A DNA stretch of 51,030 bases from Parabacteroides sp. (GCA_022775005.1 JALFJR010000032.1:1-51030); one strand, 5' to 3'. Positions 24,068 to 34,269 are shown, counted from the first letter of the stretch. Numbers and translations are program-made. The notes: generated from the letters alone by a model not told the origin.

Positions 24068-27000
24068 ATGAGGACACAAGAAAATCATTTTAACAGCAAA
24101 CAAGGATTGTACGATCCGGCCAACGAGCACGACGCTTGTGGTGTAGGTATGATCGTCAACATCCACGGCGAAAAGTCGCACGACATTGTTGAGTCTGCCT
24201 TGAGAGTGTTAGAGAACATGCGTCACCGCGGCGCAGAGGGTGCCGATAATAAGACAGGTGATGGCGCAGGAATCATGGTACAGATTCCCCATGAGTTTAT
24301 CCTGTTGCAAGGTATTCCCGTCCCTGAGAAGGGTAAGTACGGAACCGGTCTGATTTTTCTTCCCAAGGCGGAAGCTGCGCAATCGAGCATCCTCACCATC
24401 ATGCTGGAGGAGATCGAGAAAGAGGGCTTGACCTTGATGCACCTGCGAAAGGTGCCTGTCAATTCAGCTATCCTGGGCAAGGACGCATTGGCTACGGAGC
24501 CAGACATTAAACAGATCTTCATCACAGGATGCAACGACCAGCAAGAGCTGGAATTGAAACTCTACTTGATTCGCAAGCGCATCGAGAAGAAGGTGACTGA
24601 GAGCGAGATCGACGGCAAGTCTGATTTCTATATCGCTTCGCTCTCCACCCGTAACATTATATATAAAGGTATGTTGGAGTCTATGCAGCTCCGCCACTAT
24701 TTCCCCGACTTGACACAGCCCTACTTCACGAGTGGCTTGGCCTTGGTACACTCTCGTTTCAGTACCAACACCTTCCCCACTTGGAGTTTGGCACAGCCTT
24801 TCCGCCTGTTGGCGCATAACGGCGAGATCAATACAATCCGAGGTAACCGTGGCTGGATGGAGGCCCGCGAGAGTGTGCTCGCCTCTCCCCGCATCCCCAA
24901 CATGAACGAGATTCGCCCGATCATCCAGCCGGGCATGAGCGATAGTGCCTCTTTGGACAATGTGCTGGAGTTTTTCGTGGCTTCAGGCATGAGCCTGCCA
25001 CACGCCATGGCCATGCTGGTACCGGAGAGCTTCAACGAGAAGAACCCGATCTCTGAGGATCTGAAGGCCTTCTATGAGTATCACTCCATCTTGATGGAGC
25101 CTTGGGACGGTCCCGCAGCTTTGCTTTTCAGCGATGGCCGTTATGCCGGTGGTATGCTGGATAGAAATGGTTTACGTCCGGCCCGCTACCTCATCACGAA
25201 GCATGACACGATGGTGGTCGCTTCCGAGGTGGGCGTGATGGATTTTGAACCCAACGAGATCAAGGAGAAAGGACGTCTGCAACCGGGAAAGATCCTCTTG
25301 ATTGATACCGAGCAGGGAAAGATCTACTACGATGGTGAACTGAAAGAGCAGTTGGCCAGCGCCCAACCCTACCGCAGCTGGTTGGAGAAAAACCGTGTGG
25401 AGCTGAACGAGCTGAAATCGGGCCGTAAGGTACCCCACAAGGTGGAGCAATTTGATAAACTGTTGCGCACCTTTGGCTACAGCCGTGAGGATGTGGATCG
25501 CATCCTGATCCCGATGAGTACCACTGCCGCAGAGCCCATCGGCTCTATGGGTAACGATACGCCATTAGCTGTACTCTCACGTCGTCCGCAGGTACTCTAC
25601 AACTATTTCCGTCAACAATTCGCCCAAGTGACCAACCCGCCGATCGACCCGATCCGTGAGGAGTTAGTGATGAGCTTGACCGAGTATATCGGTGCCGTAG
25701 GCAATAAGATCTTACTGCCTAATGAGGGACATTGCAAAATGGTACGCCTCAACCACCCGATCCTGACCAACACGCAGTTGGATATTCTGTGCAACATCCG
25801 CTACAAGGGTTTCAAGAGCGTGAAGCTGCCGACCCTGTTTGAGATAGAGAAGGGACACGTCGGACTGAAGAGCGCCCTCGAAGAATTGTGTCGCAAAGCG
25901 GAGCAATCGGTAGATGAGGGTGTCAACTACATCATCTTGAGCGATCGCAACGTGGATGAGAAGAAGGCGGTCATCCCTTCACTCTTGGCCGTCAGTGCCG
26001 TACACCATCATTTGATCTCCGTACAGAAACGTGTACAGACCGCTTTGGTGGTGGAGACCGGTGAGCTGCGTGAGGTGATGCACGCCGCCCTGCTGTTGGG
26101 CTTTGGTGCCAGCGCCGTCTGCCCCTACATGGCCTTCGCGATCCTCGACGACTTGGTAAGCAAGCAGGAGATCCAGCTCGACTACGATACCGCCGAGAAG
26201 AACTATGTCAAGGCGATCTGCAAAGGCTTGAAGAAGGTGCTGAGTAAGATGGGTATCAGTACGATCCGTAGCTATCGGGGAGCCAAACTGTTTGAGGCCA
26301 TCGGTTTGAGTCGTGACTTGGTGGATAGCTACTTCGGAGGGATCACCAGCAACATTGGTGGTATCCGACTGGAGGAGATCGCAGCCGATGCGATCGCTTT
26401 GCATCACGACGGTTTCGCACAGCCGGTTGATGAGCTGTTGCCCCACAAGGGTATCTACTCCTTCCGTAAGGATGGCGAGAAACATGCCTGGAACCCGGAG
26501 ACCATCTCGATGCTGCAATTGGCGACTCGCTTGGGTAGCTACAAGAAATTCAAGGAATATTCACACGCCATTGATGCCAAAGAAGAACCAATCTTCCTGC
26601 GTGACTTCCTCACCTTCAAACCAGGCAAGTCTATCCCCTTGGAAGAGGTGGAACCGGAAGAGGCCATCATGCGTCGCTTCGTGACTGGAGCGATGAGTTT
26701 CGGCTCTATCAGCAAAGAGGCACACGAGACCATGGCCATGGCCATGAACAAGATACATGGACGCAGTAACACCGGTGAGGGTGGCGAGGATTCTGCCCGT
26801 TTCGCTCCCCGGGAGGATGGGTTGTCGCTCCGTTCCGCCATCAAGCAGGTCGCTTCAGGCCGTTTCGGTGTCACCACGGAGTATTTGGTGAACGCCGATG
26901 AGATCCAGATCAAGATCGCCCAAGGTGCTAAACCGGGTGAAGGTGGTCAGCTTCCGGGCTACAAGGTGAACGAGATCATCGCCAAGACTCGTCACTCCAT

Positions 27001-28585
27001 TCCCGGTATCTCTTTGATCTCTCCTCCTCCTCACCACGATATTTACTCCATCGAGGACTTGGCACAGTTGATCTTCGACTTGAAGAATGTGAACCCTGCC
27101 GCGGAGATCAGCGTGAAGTTGGTATCCGAGAGTGGTGTCGGCACGATCGCAGCCGGTGTAGCGAAAGCGAAAGCCGATCGCATCGTGATCTCCGGTGCCG
27201 AAGGTGGTACAGGTGCCTCACCGATTAGTTCCATCCGCTATGCCGGTTGTCCGCCAGAGTTGGGTCTTTCCGAGACGCAGCAGACCTTGGTGTTGAACGG
27301 TCTGCGTGGACAGGTTCGTTTGCAGACCGATGGCCAGCTGAAGACCGGACGAGACATCGTGTTGATGGCGATGTTGGGTGCGGAGGAGTTTGGTTTCGCC
27401 ACTTCCGCCCTGATCGTATTGGGCTGCGTGATGATGCGCAAATGCCACATGAATACCTGCCCCGTAGGTGTAGCGACACAAAACGAGGAGTTGCGGAAAC
27501 GGTTCCACGGACGGTATGAGTATCTGGTGAACTTCTTCACCTTCTTGGCCCGCGAGGTGCGTGAGTATTTGGCAGAGTTAGGCTTCCACAAGATGGATGA
27601 ATTGATCGGCCGCAGCGATCTGTTGATCCGCAAGCCGTCCGACCAGATCCAGAAGCATGATCTGTTGGATTTCAGCCGACTGACCTATTTCCCTGCACAG
27701 GCCAAGACGCAAGCCATCCACCAAGAGAGCAAACAAATCCATGCGATCGACAACGTCAAAGACATCGATATTATCCGTCATGCCAAGGCAGCTATCGAAC
27801 AGCAACAAGAGGTGTCGTTGGATTATGCCATCGCCAATACCGATCGTTCAGTAGGCGCAATGCTTTCCGGTGAAATCGCCAAACGCTATGGCAATGCCGG
27901 ACTGCCCGACAATACGCTTCACATCAAGTTCAAGGGTTCAGCCGGACAAAGTTTCGGTGCCTTTCTGGCACACGGTGTGCACTTCCGGTTAGAGGGCGAG
28001 GCCAACGACTATTTAGGCAAGGGATTGAGTGGCGGACGCATCAGCTTAATGCCGCCAGTACGCTCTACCTTCATCGCAGAGGAGAATACGATTGCCGGAA
28101 ACACCCTGCTCTACGGAGCGACCAGTGGTGAGGTCTATATCAATGGTCGTGTGGGCGAACGCTTCTGCGTGCGTAACTCTGGTGCGATCGCCGTCGTAGA
28201 GGGTGTGGGCGACCACTGCTGCGAGTACATGACCGGTGGCCGAGTCGTTGTATTGGGTGAGACTGGACGAAACTTCGCTGCCGGTATGAGTGGTGGTGTG
28301 GCCTACGTCTGGAACAAGAACGACGATTTCGACTATTACTGCAACATGGAGATGGTGGAGCTCTCGTTGCTCGAGGACAGCACCGCTCGCAAGGAGCTGC
28401 ACGAGCTGATCCGCAAGCACTACCACTACACAGGCAGCCACCTGGCCGGCTTGATGCTCGACAACTGGAACAAGTATGTGGATGAGTTCATCCAGGTTGT
28501 CCCCATCGAGTACAAGAAGGTACTCCAGGAGGAGCAGATGCGTAAGCTGCAAGAGAAAATTGCCGAGATGCAAAGAGATTACTAA
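24068..28585 (+). CDS. gltB: Glutamate synthase, large (alpha) subunit
   Basis: A 1505-residue enzyme that makes glutamate from 2-oxoglutarate and glutamine. Domains: a class II glutaminase starting at the N-terminal nucleophile C24 (HDACGVGM; the first 23 residues are probably removed), a central domain, the FMN/3Fe-4S synthase domain with C1120, C1126 and C1131 ([12 protein letters not shown]), and the C-terminal GxGxG beta-helix domain. [11 protein letters not shown] is a family motif of the synthase domain. The length is typical. gltD follows after 23 bp; with glnN downstream it forms the GS-GOGAT cycle. Confidence 0.97.
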   Translation: MRTQENHFNSKQGLYDPANEHDACGVGMIVNIHGEKSHDIVESALRVLENMRHRGAEGADNKTGDGAGIMVQIPHEFILLQGIPVPEKGKYGTGLIFLPKAEAAQSSILTIMLEEIEKEGLTLMHLRKVPVNSAILGKDALATEPDIKQIFITGCNDQQELELKLYLIRKRIEKKVTESEIDGKSDFYIASLSTRNIIYKGMLESMQLRHYFPDLTQPYFTSGLALVHSRFSTNTFPTWSLAQPFRLLAHNGEINTIRGNRGWMEARESVLASPRIPNMNEIRPIIQPGMSDSASLDNVLEFFVASGMSLPHAMAMLVPESFNEKNPISEDLKAFYEYHSILMEPWDGPAALLFSDGRYAGGMLDRNGLRPARYLITKHDTMVVASEVGVMDFEPNEIKEKGRLQPGKILLIDTEQGKIYYDGELKEQLASAQPYRSWLEKNRVELNELKSGRKVPHKVEQFDKLLRTFGYSREDVDRILIPMSTTAAEPIGSMGNDTPLAVLSRRPQVLYNYFRQQFAQVTNPPIDPIREELVMSLTEYIGAVGNKILLPNEGHCKMVRLNHPILTNTQLDILCNIRYKGFKSVKLPTLFEIEKGHVGLKSALEELCRKAEQSVDEGVNYIILSDRNVDEKKAVIPSLLAVSAVHHHLISVQKRVQTALVVETGELREVMHAALLLGFGASAVCPYMAFAILDDLVSKQEIQLDYDTAEKNYVKAICKGLKKVLSKMGISTIRSYRGAKLFEAIGLSRDLVDSYFGGITSNIGGIRLEEIAADAIALHHDGFAQPVDELLPHKGIYSFRKDGEKHAWNPETISMLQLATRLGSYKKFKEYSHAIDAKEEPIFLRDFLTFKPGKSIPLEEVEPEEAIMRRFVTGAMSFGSISKEAHETMAMAMNKIHGRSNTGEGGEDSARFAPREDGLSLRSAIKQVASGRFGVTTEYLVNADEIQIKIAQGAKPGEGGQLPGYKVNEIIAKTRHSIPGISLISPPPHHDIYSIEDLAQLIFDLKNVNPAAEISVKLVSESGVGTIAAGVAKAKADRIVISGAEGGTGASPISSIRYAGCPPELGLSETQQTLVLNGLRGQVRLQTDGQLKTGRDIVLMAMLGAEEFGFATSALIVLGCVMMRKCHMNTCPVGVATQNEELRKRFHGRYEYLVNFFTFLAREVREYLAELGFHKMDELIGRSDLLIRKPSDQIQKHDLLDFSRLTYFPAQAKTQAIHQESKQIHAIDNVKDIDIIRHAKAAIEQQQEVSLDYAIANTDRSVGAMLSGEIAKRYGNAGLPDNTLHIKFKGSAGQSFGAFLAHGVHFRLEGEANDYLGKGLSGGRISLMPPVRSTFIAEENTIAGNTLLYGATSGEVYINGRVGERFCVRNSGAIAVVEGVGDHCCEYMTGGRVVVLGETGRNFAAGMSGGVAYVWNKNDDFDYYCNMEMVELSLLEDSTARKELHELIRKHYHYTGSHLAGLMLDNWNKYVDEFIQVVPIEYKKVLQEEQMRKLQEKIAEMQRDY

Positions 28586-28608
28586 CAACACAAAACGGAG
28601 AAAACATC

Positions 28609-30036
28609 ATGGGAAATCCAAAAGCATTCCTCACTATACATAGACAAGAGGCGGGATACCGCCCCATTCATGAGCGCATCGACGACTTCAGCGAGGTGGA
28701 GCAGACCTTGAACAGTAGCGATCGTCGGACGCAAGCCTCACGCTGCATGGATTGCGGCGTACCCTTCTGCCACTGGGCCTGCCCGTTAGGCAACAAGCAA
28801 CCGGAGTGGCAAGACATGTTATATAAAGGGCGCTACAAAGATGCCTATCATGTCTTGGCGCAGACCGATGACTTTCCAGAGTTTACCGGACGCGTTTGCC
28901 CGGCACTCTGCGAGAAGAGTTGCGTGCTGAAGTTGAGCTGCGACGAGCCGGTCACCATCCGCGAGAACGAGGCCGCTATCGTGGAGGCTGCCTTCCGCGA
29001 GGGCTATATCCAGCCCATCCAGCCGGTGCGCAATGGCAAACGGGTAGCCGTGATCGGTAGTGGTCCCGCCGGACTGACCGCCGCCAACCGCCTGAACCAT
29101 TTAGGCTACGAGGTGACGGTGTATGAGAAGGATGAACTGCCGGGCGGTTTGCTCCGCTTTGGCATCCCCAACTTCAAGTTAGGCAAGAACATCATTGACC
29201 GCCGCATCCGCATCTTGGAGACGGAAGGCATCCAGTTCAAGCTGAACTGCCGGGTGGGCAAAGACATCCCCGCCGCCGAGTTGGTGAAGAACTATGATGC
29301 GGTCTGTGTCGCAATCGGCACGGAGATCGCTCGCGATCTGCCCATCGAAGGACGTAACCTAAAGGGCGTGCATTTCGCGTTGGAATTGTTAGGCCAGCAG
29401 AATCGTACGATCGAGGGCATCGAGATTCCGGCCAAGGAGCGAATCAGCTGCAAGGGCAAGAAGGTGTTAGTGATCGGAGGTGGTGACACCGGTAGCGATT
29501 GCGTAGGTACGGCCAACCGACAGGGTGCCGTCAGCGTGACACAGATCGAGATCATGCCGAAGCCGCCCGTAGGCCATAACCCCGCTACCCCCTGGCCGAT
29601 GTATCCGATGGTGCTGAAGACCAGTAGCAGCCACGAAGAGGGTTGCATCCGTCGTTGGAACTTGGCCTCCAACCGTTTCATCGGCGAGAAGAACACGCTG
29701 AAGGGCGTGGAGGTGGAAGAGGTGGCTTGGCTGCCCGATCCCAACGGTGGTCGTCCACAGATGCAGCTGACGGGCAAGAAGGAGGTGATCGAGGCCGACT
29801 TGGTCTTCTTGGCGATGGGCTTCGTGCATCCCGCACAAGAGGGCTTGATCCAGGAGTTGCAATTGGCGATCGACGGCCGCAAGAACATCGCAGTGGATGG
29901 AGCCCAAAGCATCAGTGCCAAAGGCATCTTCGCTTGTGGTGATGCCACGACCGGAGCCAGCCTCGTTGTCAAGGCGATGGCCTCGGGCCGCAAGACAGCC
30001 TATGAGATTGACAAATACCTGAAAAAGAACTCATAA
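28609..30036 (+). CDS. gltD: Glutamate synthase, small (beta) subunit
   Basis: A 475-residue FAD/iron-sulfur subunit that feeds electrons from NAD(P)H to GltB. Cluster cysteines: C46, C49, C54, C58 (CMDCGVPFCHWAC) and C97, C101, C105 (VCPALCEKSC). The FAD motif VIGSGPAGLTAANRL lies near residue 145 and the NADPH-side motif VIGGGDTGSDC near 285. It follows gltB by 23 bp. Its stop lies inside a 7-bp microsatellite leading to asnB. Confidence 0.95.
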   Translation: MGNPKAFLTIHRQEAGYRPIHERIDDFSEVEQTLNSSDRRTQASRCMDCGVPFCHWACPLGNKQPEWQDMLYKGRYKDAYHVLAQTDDFPEFTGRVCPALCEKSCVLKLSCDEPVTIRENEAAIVEAAFREGYIQPIQPVRNGKRVAVIGSGPAGLTAANRLNHLGYEVTVYEKDELPGGLLRFGIPNFKLGKNIIDRRIRILETEGIQFKLNCRVGKDIPAAELVKNYDAVCVAIGTEIARDLPIEGRNLKGVHFALELLGQQNRTIEGIEIPAKERISCKGKKVLVIGGGDTGSDCVGTANRQGAVSVTQIEIMPKPPVGHNPATPWPMYPMVLKTSSSHEEGCIRRWNLASNRFIGEKNTLKGVEVEEVAWLPDPNGGRPQMQLTGKKEVIEADLVFLAMGFVHPAQEGLIQELQLAIDGRKNIAVDGAQSISAKGIFACGDATTGASLVVKAMASGRKTAYEIDKYLKKNS

Positions 30037-30060
30037 TTCAAAACTCAAAATTCAAAATTC
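30037..30060 (+). repeat. 7-bp microsatellite between gltD and asnB
   Basis: TTCAAAA, CTCAAAA, TTCAAAA and TTC fill almost all of the 27-bp gap from the gltD stop to the asnB ATG at 30064. The period is exactly 7 bp, as in front of mntH. Slippage would change the spacing before the start codon. Confidence 0.85.
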
Positions 30061-30063
30061 TTT

Positions 30064-31728
30064 ATGTGTGGCATAACAGCTATATTTAATATACAGGGAG
30101 ATGTACATCACCTGCGAAAACAGGCGCTGGAAATGAGCAAACGGATCCGCCATCGCGGACCGGATTGGAGCGGACTCTACGAGGGAAAAAGCGCGATCTT
30201 GGCGCACGAGCGTCTCTCGATTGTCGATCCCGCTTCCGGTGGCCAACCGCTGATCAGTCCGGACGGCAAACAGATTCTCTGTGTCAACGGCGAGATCTAC
30301 AACCACCAACAGATCCGTGAGCAGCTGAAGGGTGAATATGAATTCCAGACCGGCTCCGATTGCGAGGTGATCTTGGCGCTCTACAAGAAAAAGGGCATCC
30401 ATTTCATCGAGGACTTGAGCGGTATCTTCGCCTTCGCCCTCTACGACGAGGAGAAGGATGTCTTCCTGATCGCCCGTGACCCGATCGGCGTGATACCTTT
30501 ATATATAGGTCATGATGCCGAGGGACACTTGATGGTCTCTTCCGAGCTGAAGGGCTTGGAGGGTTTTGCGACGGAGTATGAGCCCTTCCTCCCGGGACAC
30601 TACTATTACAGCGAGGAGAAAAAGATGACCCGCTGGTACACCCGCGACTGGATGGAGTATGACAACGTGAAAGACAACCCCGCCAGCGCACAGGATGTGC
30701 ACGATGCGTTGGAGGCTGCTGTTAAGCGGCAGTTGATGAGTGATGTGCCCTATGGCGTGCTGCTCTCCGGTGGACTCGATTCCTCCGTGACCTCTGCCAT
30801 CGCCAAGAAATACTCCGCGAAACGTATCGAGAGTGGCGACAAGGTAGATGCTTGGTGGCCGCAGCTCCACTCCTTCGCAGTCGGCTTGAAGGGGGCACCC
30901 GACTTGGTGGCCGCCCGCAAAGTGGCTGAGGCGATCGGTACGGTACATCACGAGATCAACTACACCATCCAAGAGGGATTGGATGCCCTGCGGGATGTGA
31001 TCTACTACATCGAGACCTACGACGTGACCACGGTGCGCGCCTCTACGCCGATGTATCTCCTGGCCCGTGTGATCCGCAGCATGGGTATCAAGATGGTGCT
31101 CAGTGGCGAGGGAGCCGACGAGGTGTTTGGCGGCTACCTTTACTTCCACAAGGCGCCCAATGCACAAGCCTTCCACGAGGAGACCTTGCGCAAGCTGAGC
31201 AAGCTCTACCTCTACGACTGCCTGCGTGCCAACAAGAGTCTCTGCGCATGGGGCGTGGAGGGACGTGTCCCCTTCTTAGACAAGGAGTTCTTGGATGTGG
31301 CGATGCGGCTCAATCCGGAGGCGAAGATGTGCCCGGGGCAGACGATCGAGAAAAAGATCCTGCGCGAGGCCTTCAGCGACATGCTTCCGCAAGAGATCGC
31401 TTGGCGCCAGAAGGAGCAATTCTCCGACGGCGTAGGTTACAGCTGGATCGACACGCTGAAGAAGATCACGGCCGATGCAGTCACGGATGAGGAGATGGCA
31501 AACGCAGCGCAACGCTTCCCCATCAATCCCCCGCAGAACAAGGAGGAGTATTACTATCGTTGCATCTTCGAGGAGCATTTCCCCAGCGAGAGCGCAGCGA
31601 AGAGTGTACCCAGTATTCCCAGCGTGGCCTGCTCTACCGCAGAGGCCTTGGCCTGGGATGCCGCCTTCAAGAACATGAACGACCCCAGCGGCCGTGCCGT
31701 GAAGGGTGTGCACGACGCTGCCTATTAA
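30064..31728 (+). CDS. asnB: Asparagine synthase, glutamine-hydrolysing
   Basis: A 554-residue enzyme that transfers glutamine amide nitrogen to aspartate using ATP. The N-terminal nucleophile C2 (MCGITAIFNI) begins the class II glutaminase domain, with MSKRIRHRGPD and VNGEIYNH. The synthetase domain has the PP-loop SGGLDSS at 235-241 and SGEGADEVFGGY. The length and the absence of other domains match bacterial AsnB. It lies 27 bp after gltD and is probably in the gltBD transcript. A second, ammonia-dependent synthetase (asnA) is encoded about 7 kb downstream. Confidence 0.96.
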   Translation: MCGITAIFNIQGDVHHLRKQALEMSKRIRHRGPDWSGLYEGKSAILAHERLSIVDPASGGQPLISPDGKQILCVNGEIYNHQQIREQLKGEYEFQTGSDCEVILALYKKKGIHFIEDLSGIFAFALYDEEKDVFLIARDPIGVIPLYIGHDAEGHLMVSSELKGLEGFATEYEPFLPGHYYYSEEKKMTRWYTRDWMEYDNVKDNPASAQDVHDALEAAVKRQLMSDVPYGVLLSGGLDSSVTSAIAKKYSAKRIESGDKVDAWWPQLHSFAVGLKGAPDLVAARKVAEAIGTVHHEINYTIQEGLDALRDVIYYIETYDVTTVRASTPMYLLARVIRSMGIKMVLSGEGADEVFGGYLYFHKAPNAQAFHEETLRKLSKLYLYDCLRANKSLCAWGVEGRVPFLDKEFLDVAMRLNPEAKMCPGQTIEKKILREAFSDMLPQEIAWRQKEQFSDGVGYSWIDTLKKITADAVTDEEMANAAQRFPINPPQNKEEYYYRCIFEEHFPSESAAKSVPSIPSVACSTAEALAWDAAFKNMNDPSGRAVKGVHDAAY

Positions 31729-31736
31729 ATAAAAAA

Positions 31737-31772
31737 ACGTTGCCCATCGGCGAAAAAAACGATGGGCAACGT
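31737..31772 (-). terminator. Strong hairpin with minus-strand U-tract
   Basis: A perfect 13-bp inverted repeat (31737-31749 with 31760-31772). On the minus strand the stem is followed by seven T residues (31731-31737); on the plus strand, where asnB ends, no T-run follows. It thus looks oriented to stop transcription arriving from the right, though no minus-strand gene lies there. Confidence 0.65.
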
Positions 31773-31875
31773 CTCAAAAAATCACGGGCAACGTTTTTCA
31801 AAACCACGGGCAACGTTTTCAAAAACGTTAGGCAACATTTTTCCAAACCATCGGCAATGAATTTTAGACCATTAA
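31761..31875 (+). repeat. 22-bp phased repeat array
   Basis: Five degenerate units with the core GGCAAC(G)TTTT-CAAAACC. The GGCAAC/GGCAAT core starts at 31765, 31787, 31809, 31831 and 31853, exactly 22 bp apart, although the units differ in sequence. The array lies between asnB and the promoter at 31913. Confidence 0.85.
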
Positions 31876-31912
31876 AAATAGCTATTACACCAAAGGAAAC
31901 GAAAAGAAAAGA

Positions 31913-31944
31913 TTTGGGAATCTATCATAACTTACTTATCTTTG
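31913..31944 (+). promoter_or_regulatory. Bacteroides-type promoter of the secreted-protein gene
   Basis: TTTG (31913-31916) and TATCTTTG (31937-31944) are separated by 20 bp, a full match to the consensus and spacing. Predicted transcription start near 31951, 22 bp before the ATG. Confidence 0.85.
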
Positions 31945-31972
31945 CGGCAATTTAGTTTTAAAATAAAAGCTT

Positions 31973-33697
31973 ATGAAGAAATTATTTACTTCTATGGGAT
32001 TGGCAGCCATGAGTTTATTCGCTGCTGCCCCTACGTTTGCACAACAGTCTTTAACCGCCAACCAAGCAGAAACTGTAGTTAAAACTGTATTCCCTGCCGT
32101 AATGGAGCAGGTAAAATTAGCCAGTGGCTTGGACATTCAGGCCATCGCTGAGGGTAACATGGATTGGACGCTCTATTCACGCATCCCGACTGTAACCGTT
32201 CAACCCGATAGCGCACGCGTCAAAGTGACAAGCCTGATGAGCATGGCTGGTTCCGACGAGGAGGGTTCCTCTGTGGTCATACCGCCTGCTATTGTCACTA
32301 TGCTTGGATTGGATAACTTGAAAATCAATTTCACGGACTATCAGAAGATCAACTTCAGCATGGGTGAGCTCACCTCTGAGATCAGCCTTCCGGGCACAAC
32401 GGCTGTCGATTTGAAGACACTGGGATCCATCAAGATCTTGATCGAGGCAGAACCCACTACGGACGCAAACGCTACCATGCCTTTCAAGAAACTGGTCTTG
32501 AAGAGCGAAGTGAGCCAGATGCTTGAATCGTTGGTACCAAGCATTCCCAACATCCCCGACTTTGTCAAAGCCATGCTGAAGAGCGGTACGATCCTGACCG
32601 TAAGCCAAAGCAGCGCCAATGGTGTCAACACCGTTACGACTGAATTTAGCGAAACAGGCATGGCGATTGCCCAAATGATGGCAGATGAAGGGGAGACTCC
32701 TGTCGCTAAGTTCAGCACAGCTACGGATATGACCAAGATGGCTACGGATAACTACTACACCGTCACAAGAACCGATTACCTCCCCAACGGTACGGCTATC
32801 GTCGATGAGGTAGAGACGGTTTACAACCCGACACAGACCTTGCCGTTGATTGCCGACTCCATCGTTACAAAGAACTATAAGAATGATGGCACGTTGAGCG
32901 ACATCACCAAGCGTGTCTTCAAGCTGAGCTCTACAGCAGGTGCTGCTAACAACTCCATCACGAAAGTGACTACAGATTCAATCACGGTTTATACAGACAA
33001 TGAGGTTTCTGCTTCTTTCGTGGAGAAAGACAGTACGATCCTGGTTGGTAACAAGATTCCGTTGGACTACAACAAAATTACCCTGTCGTTTATCCAGAGC
33101 GTGATTGCAGACATGGCCACTTTGGATAAGGTCGATATCCCCTTCGGTATGGTTCAATACGCGACGGATGAGGAGGGCAAATACATACAGGAGTCACAAA
33201 TCACCATGGACATGGAGCGCTTAGCAGCTGCGACAACAGCTGAGGCAGATACCATCCATTCAGAGATTACCTTGGCAGACTTCGATAACGACACTAATGC
33301 ATTGGATGCGGCAAGCGCGAATGTGATCTGCATCGGCTTGACCAAAGATCAAGCGATTATCTGCATGCACATGGGTGGCATAGACGCTGAAGAGGAGAAC
33401 AAGATCGCTACCATCTACGCAAAGAGCAACTTGCTCAGCATCGCTACAGACAATGAGGAGATCACCGCTCCGCAGTCTGACGTAACCTTCGGCCTCGAGG
33501 CTAACGGCATCTACGTCAACAACTGCAAGCAGGGTCGCTACACGATCGTTGACATGAACGGACGCATCGTTGCCAATGGCGTAATCGCTGGCGAGGGCGC
33601 ATACATCGCTACGCCGCAGCTGACAAGAGGCAGCATCTATGTCATTGCCGTACAAGACGAGCAAGGCTTAGTGAAGGCAGCGAAGTTCGCTAAATAA
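31973..33697 (+). CDS. Secreted protein of unknown function with sorting-domain-like C-terminus
   Basis: A 574-residue exported protein with signal peptide MKKLFTSMGLAAMSLFAAAP, probably cleaved after A23 (TFA/QQ). The middle is Thr-, Ser- and Asp-rich, with few aromatic residues and no catalytic motif that I recognise. The last 65 residues (GRYTIVDMNGRIV ... GSIYVIAVQDEQG ... AAKFAK) resemble the type IX secretion (type A) sorting domain, a beta-sandwich ending in a basic strand. Whether this organism has a type IX system cannot be told from the window. The gene is flanked by repeat arrays on both sides, has its own strong promoter and terminator, and stands alone. Confidence 0.7.
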   Translation: MKKLFTSMGLAAMSLFAAAPTFAQQSLTANQAETVVKTVFPAVMEQVKLASGLDIQAIAEGNMDWTLYSRIPTVTVQPDSARVKVTSLMSMAGSDEEGSSVVIPPAIVTMLGLDNLKINFTDYQKINFSMGELTSEISLPGTTAVDLKTLGSIKILIEAEPTTDANATMPFKKLVLKSEVSQMLESLVPSIPNIPDFVKAMLKSGTILTVSQSSANGVNTVTTEFSETGMAIAQMMADEGETPVAKFSTATDMTKMATDNYYTVTRTDYLPNGTAIVDEVETVYNPTQTLPLIADSIVTKNYKNDGTLSDITKRVFKLSSTAGAANNSITKVTTDSITVYTDNEVSASFVEKDSTILVGNKIPLDYNKITLSFIQSVIADMATLDKVDIPFGMVQYATDEEGKYIQESQITMDMERLAAATTAEADTIHSEITLADFDNDTNALDAASANVICIGLTKDQAIICMHMGGIDAEEENKIATIYAKSNLLSIATDNEEITAPQSDVTFGLEANGIYVNNCKQGRYTIVDMNGRIVANGVIAGEGAYIATPQLTRGSIYVIAVQDEQGLVKAAKFAK

Positions 33698-33732
33698 GTT
33701 CGGCATTTTTTGCAAATTTCATAGTCAAGGCC

Positions 33733-33780
33733 GGAGGTGAGTAGGCAGACATTTAAGCCGCCGCTCACCTCCATTTTTTT
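33733..33780 (+). terminator. Terminator of the secreted-protein gene
   Basis: A 9-bp perfect stem (33733-33741 with 33764-33772), an inner GGC/GCC pairing in the loop, then ATTTTTTT. It lies 36 bp after the stop codon. Confidence 0.88.
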
Positions 33781-33792
33781 ACACCACCCTCC

Positions 33793-34024
33793 GTTTCAAA
33801 TTTGAAATTACCTCCCGCGCAGTCGCCGAGCCCTCGTTTCAAATTTGAAATTGCCTCCCGCGCAGTCGCGAGCCCCCGTTTCAAATTTGAAATTGCCTCC
33901 CGCGCAGCCGCGAGCCCTCGTTTCAAATTTGAAATTACTCCTTGCAACGCCAGAAAGCCCCAATTTTTCGTAAAAAATCAGGTGCTGCGTGTGCGCGAGG
34001 TCCAATTTTTCGTAAAAAATCGGG
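33793..34024 (+). repeat. 42-bp phased palindrome array
   Basis: The palindrome GTTTCAAATTTGAAATT starts at 33793, 33836, 33878 and 33920, separated by similar GC-rich linkers containing CTCCCGCGCAGTCGCGAGCC. The same 42-bp step continues with a different near-palindrome, AATTTTTCGTAAAAAAT, at 33962 and 34004. Linkers of the first four units are alike, so it is not a CRISPR array. Confidence 0.9.
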
Positions 34025-34213
34025 GCCTGCCGACAAGCGGACTATCGACGTACGTCCCTTTTTTCACCCCGTAAACTTACAATCATCCCTTTCAGAAGTT
34101 AATTTATATTCATATCGTAAGCAATACGCCGTTTTTTGATTACAATATGAAACAGCGTTTTATTTTTCCTGACGAAACTCTTCACAACCCCGGCTATTTC
34201 TAACACAACGTCG

Positions 34214-34221
34214 TATATTTG
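34214..34221 (+). promoter_or_regulatory. -7 element upstream of dapF
   Basis: TATATTTG fits TAnnTTTG and lies 48 bp before the dapF ATG. No TTTG at the -33 distance. Confidence 0.55.
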
Positions 34222-34269
34222 CAGTGCAAACAAACAAAAAGACGCAATAAGCATAAGAAACGAAGTAAA

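Larger units (their letters stand above)
33698..34269. other. 572-bp intergenic region with terminator, phased repeats and dapF promoter
   Basis: The region holds a terminator (33733-33780), a six-position array of 42-bp period (33793-34024) and a -7 element (34214). Open frames in both strands over the array only reflect the 42-bp (14-codon) period and are not genes. Confidence 0.8.

Noticed and set aside
31737-31772. Hairpin as ordinary terminator of asnB
   Set aside because: No T-run follows on the plus strand; the T-run is on the minus strand only. I therefore list it as a minus-strand terminator.
33793-34024. CRISPR-like appearance of the palindrome array
   Set aside because: The sequences between the palindromes are near-identical in the first units, the repeats are only 17 bp, the core changes in the last two, and no cas gene is near.
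33765-34074. Open frames on both strands encoding a repeated 14-residue peptide
   Set aside because: The 42-bp period equals 14 codons, so every frame without a stop stays open through the array. No ribosome site, promoter or independent codon signal supports translation.
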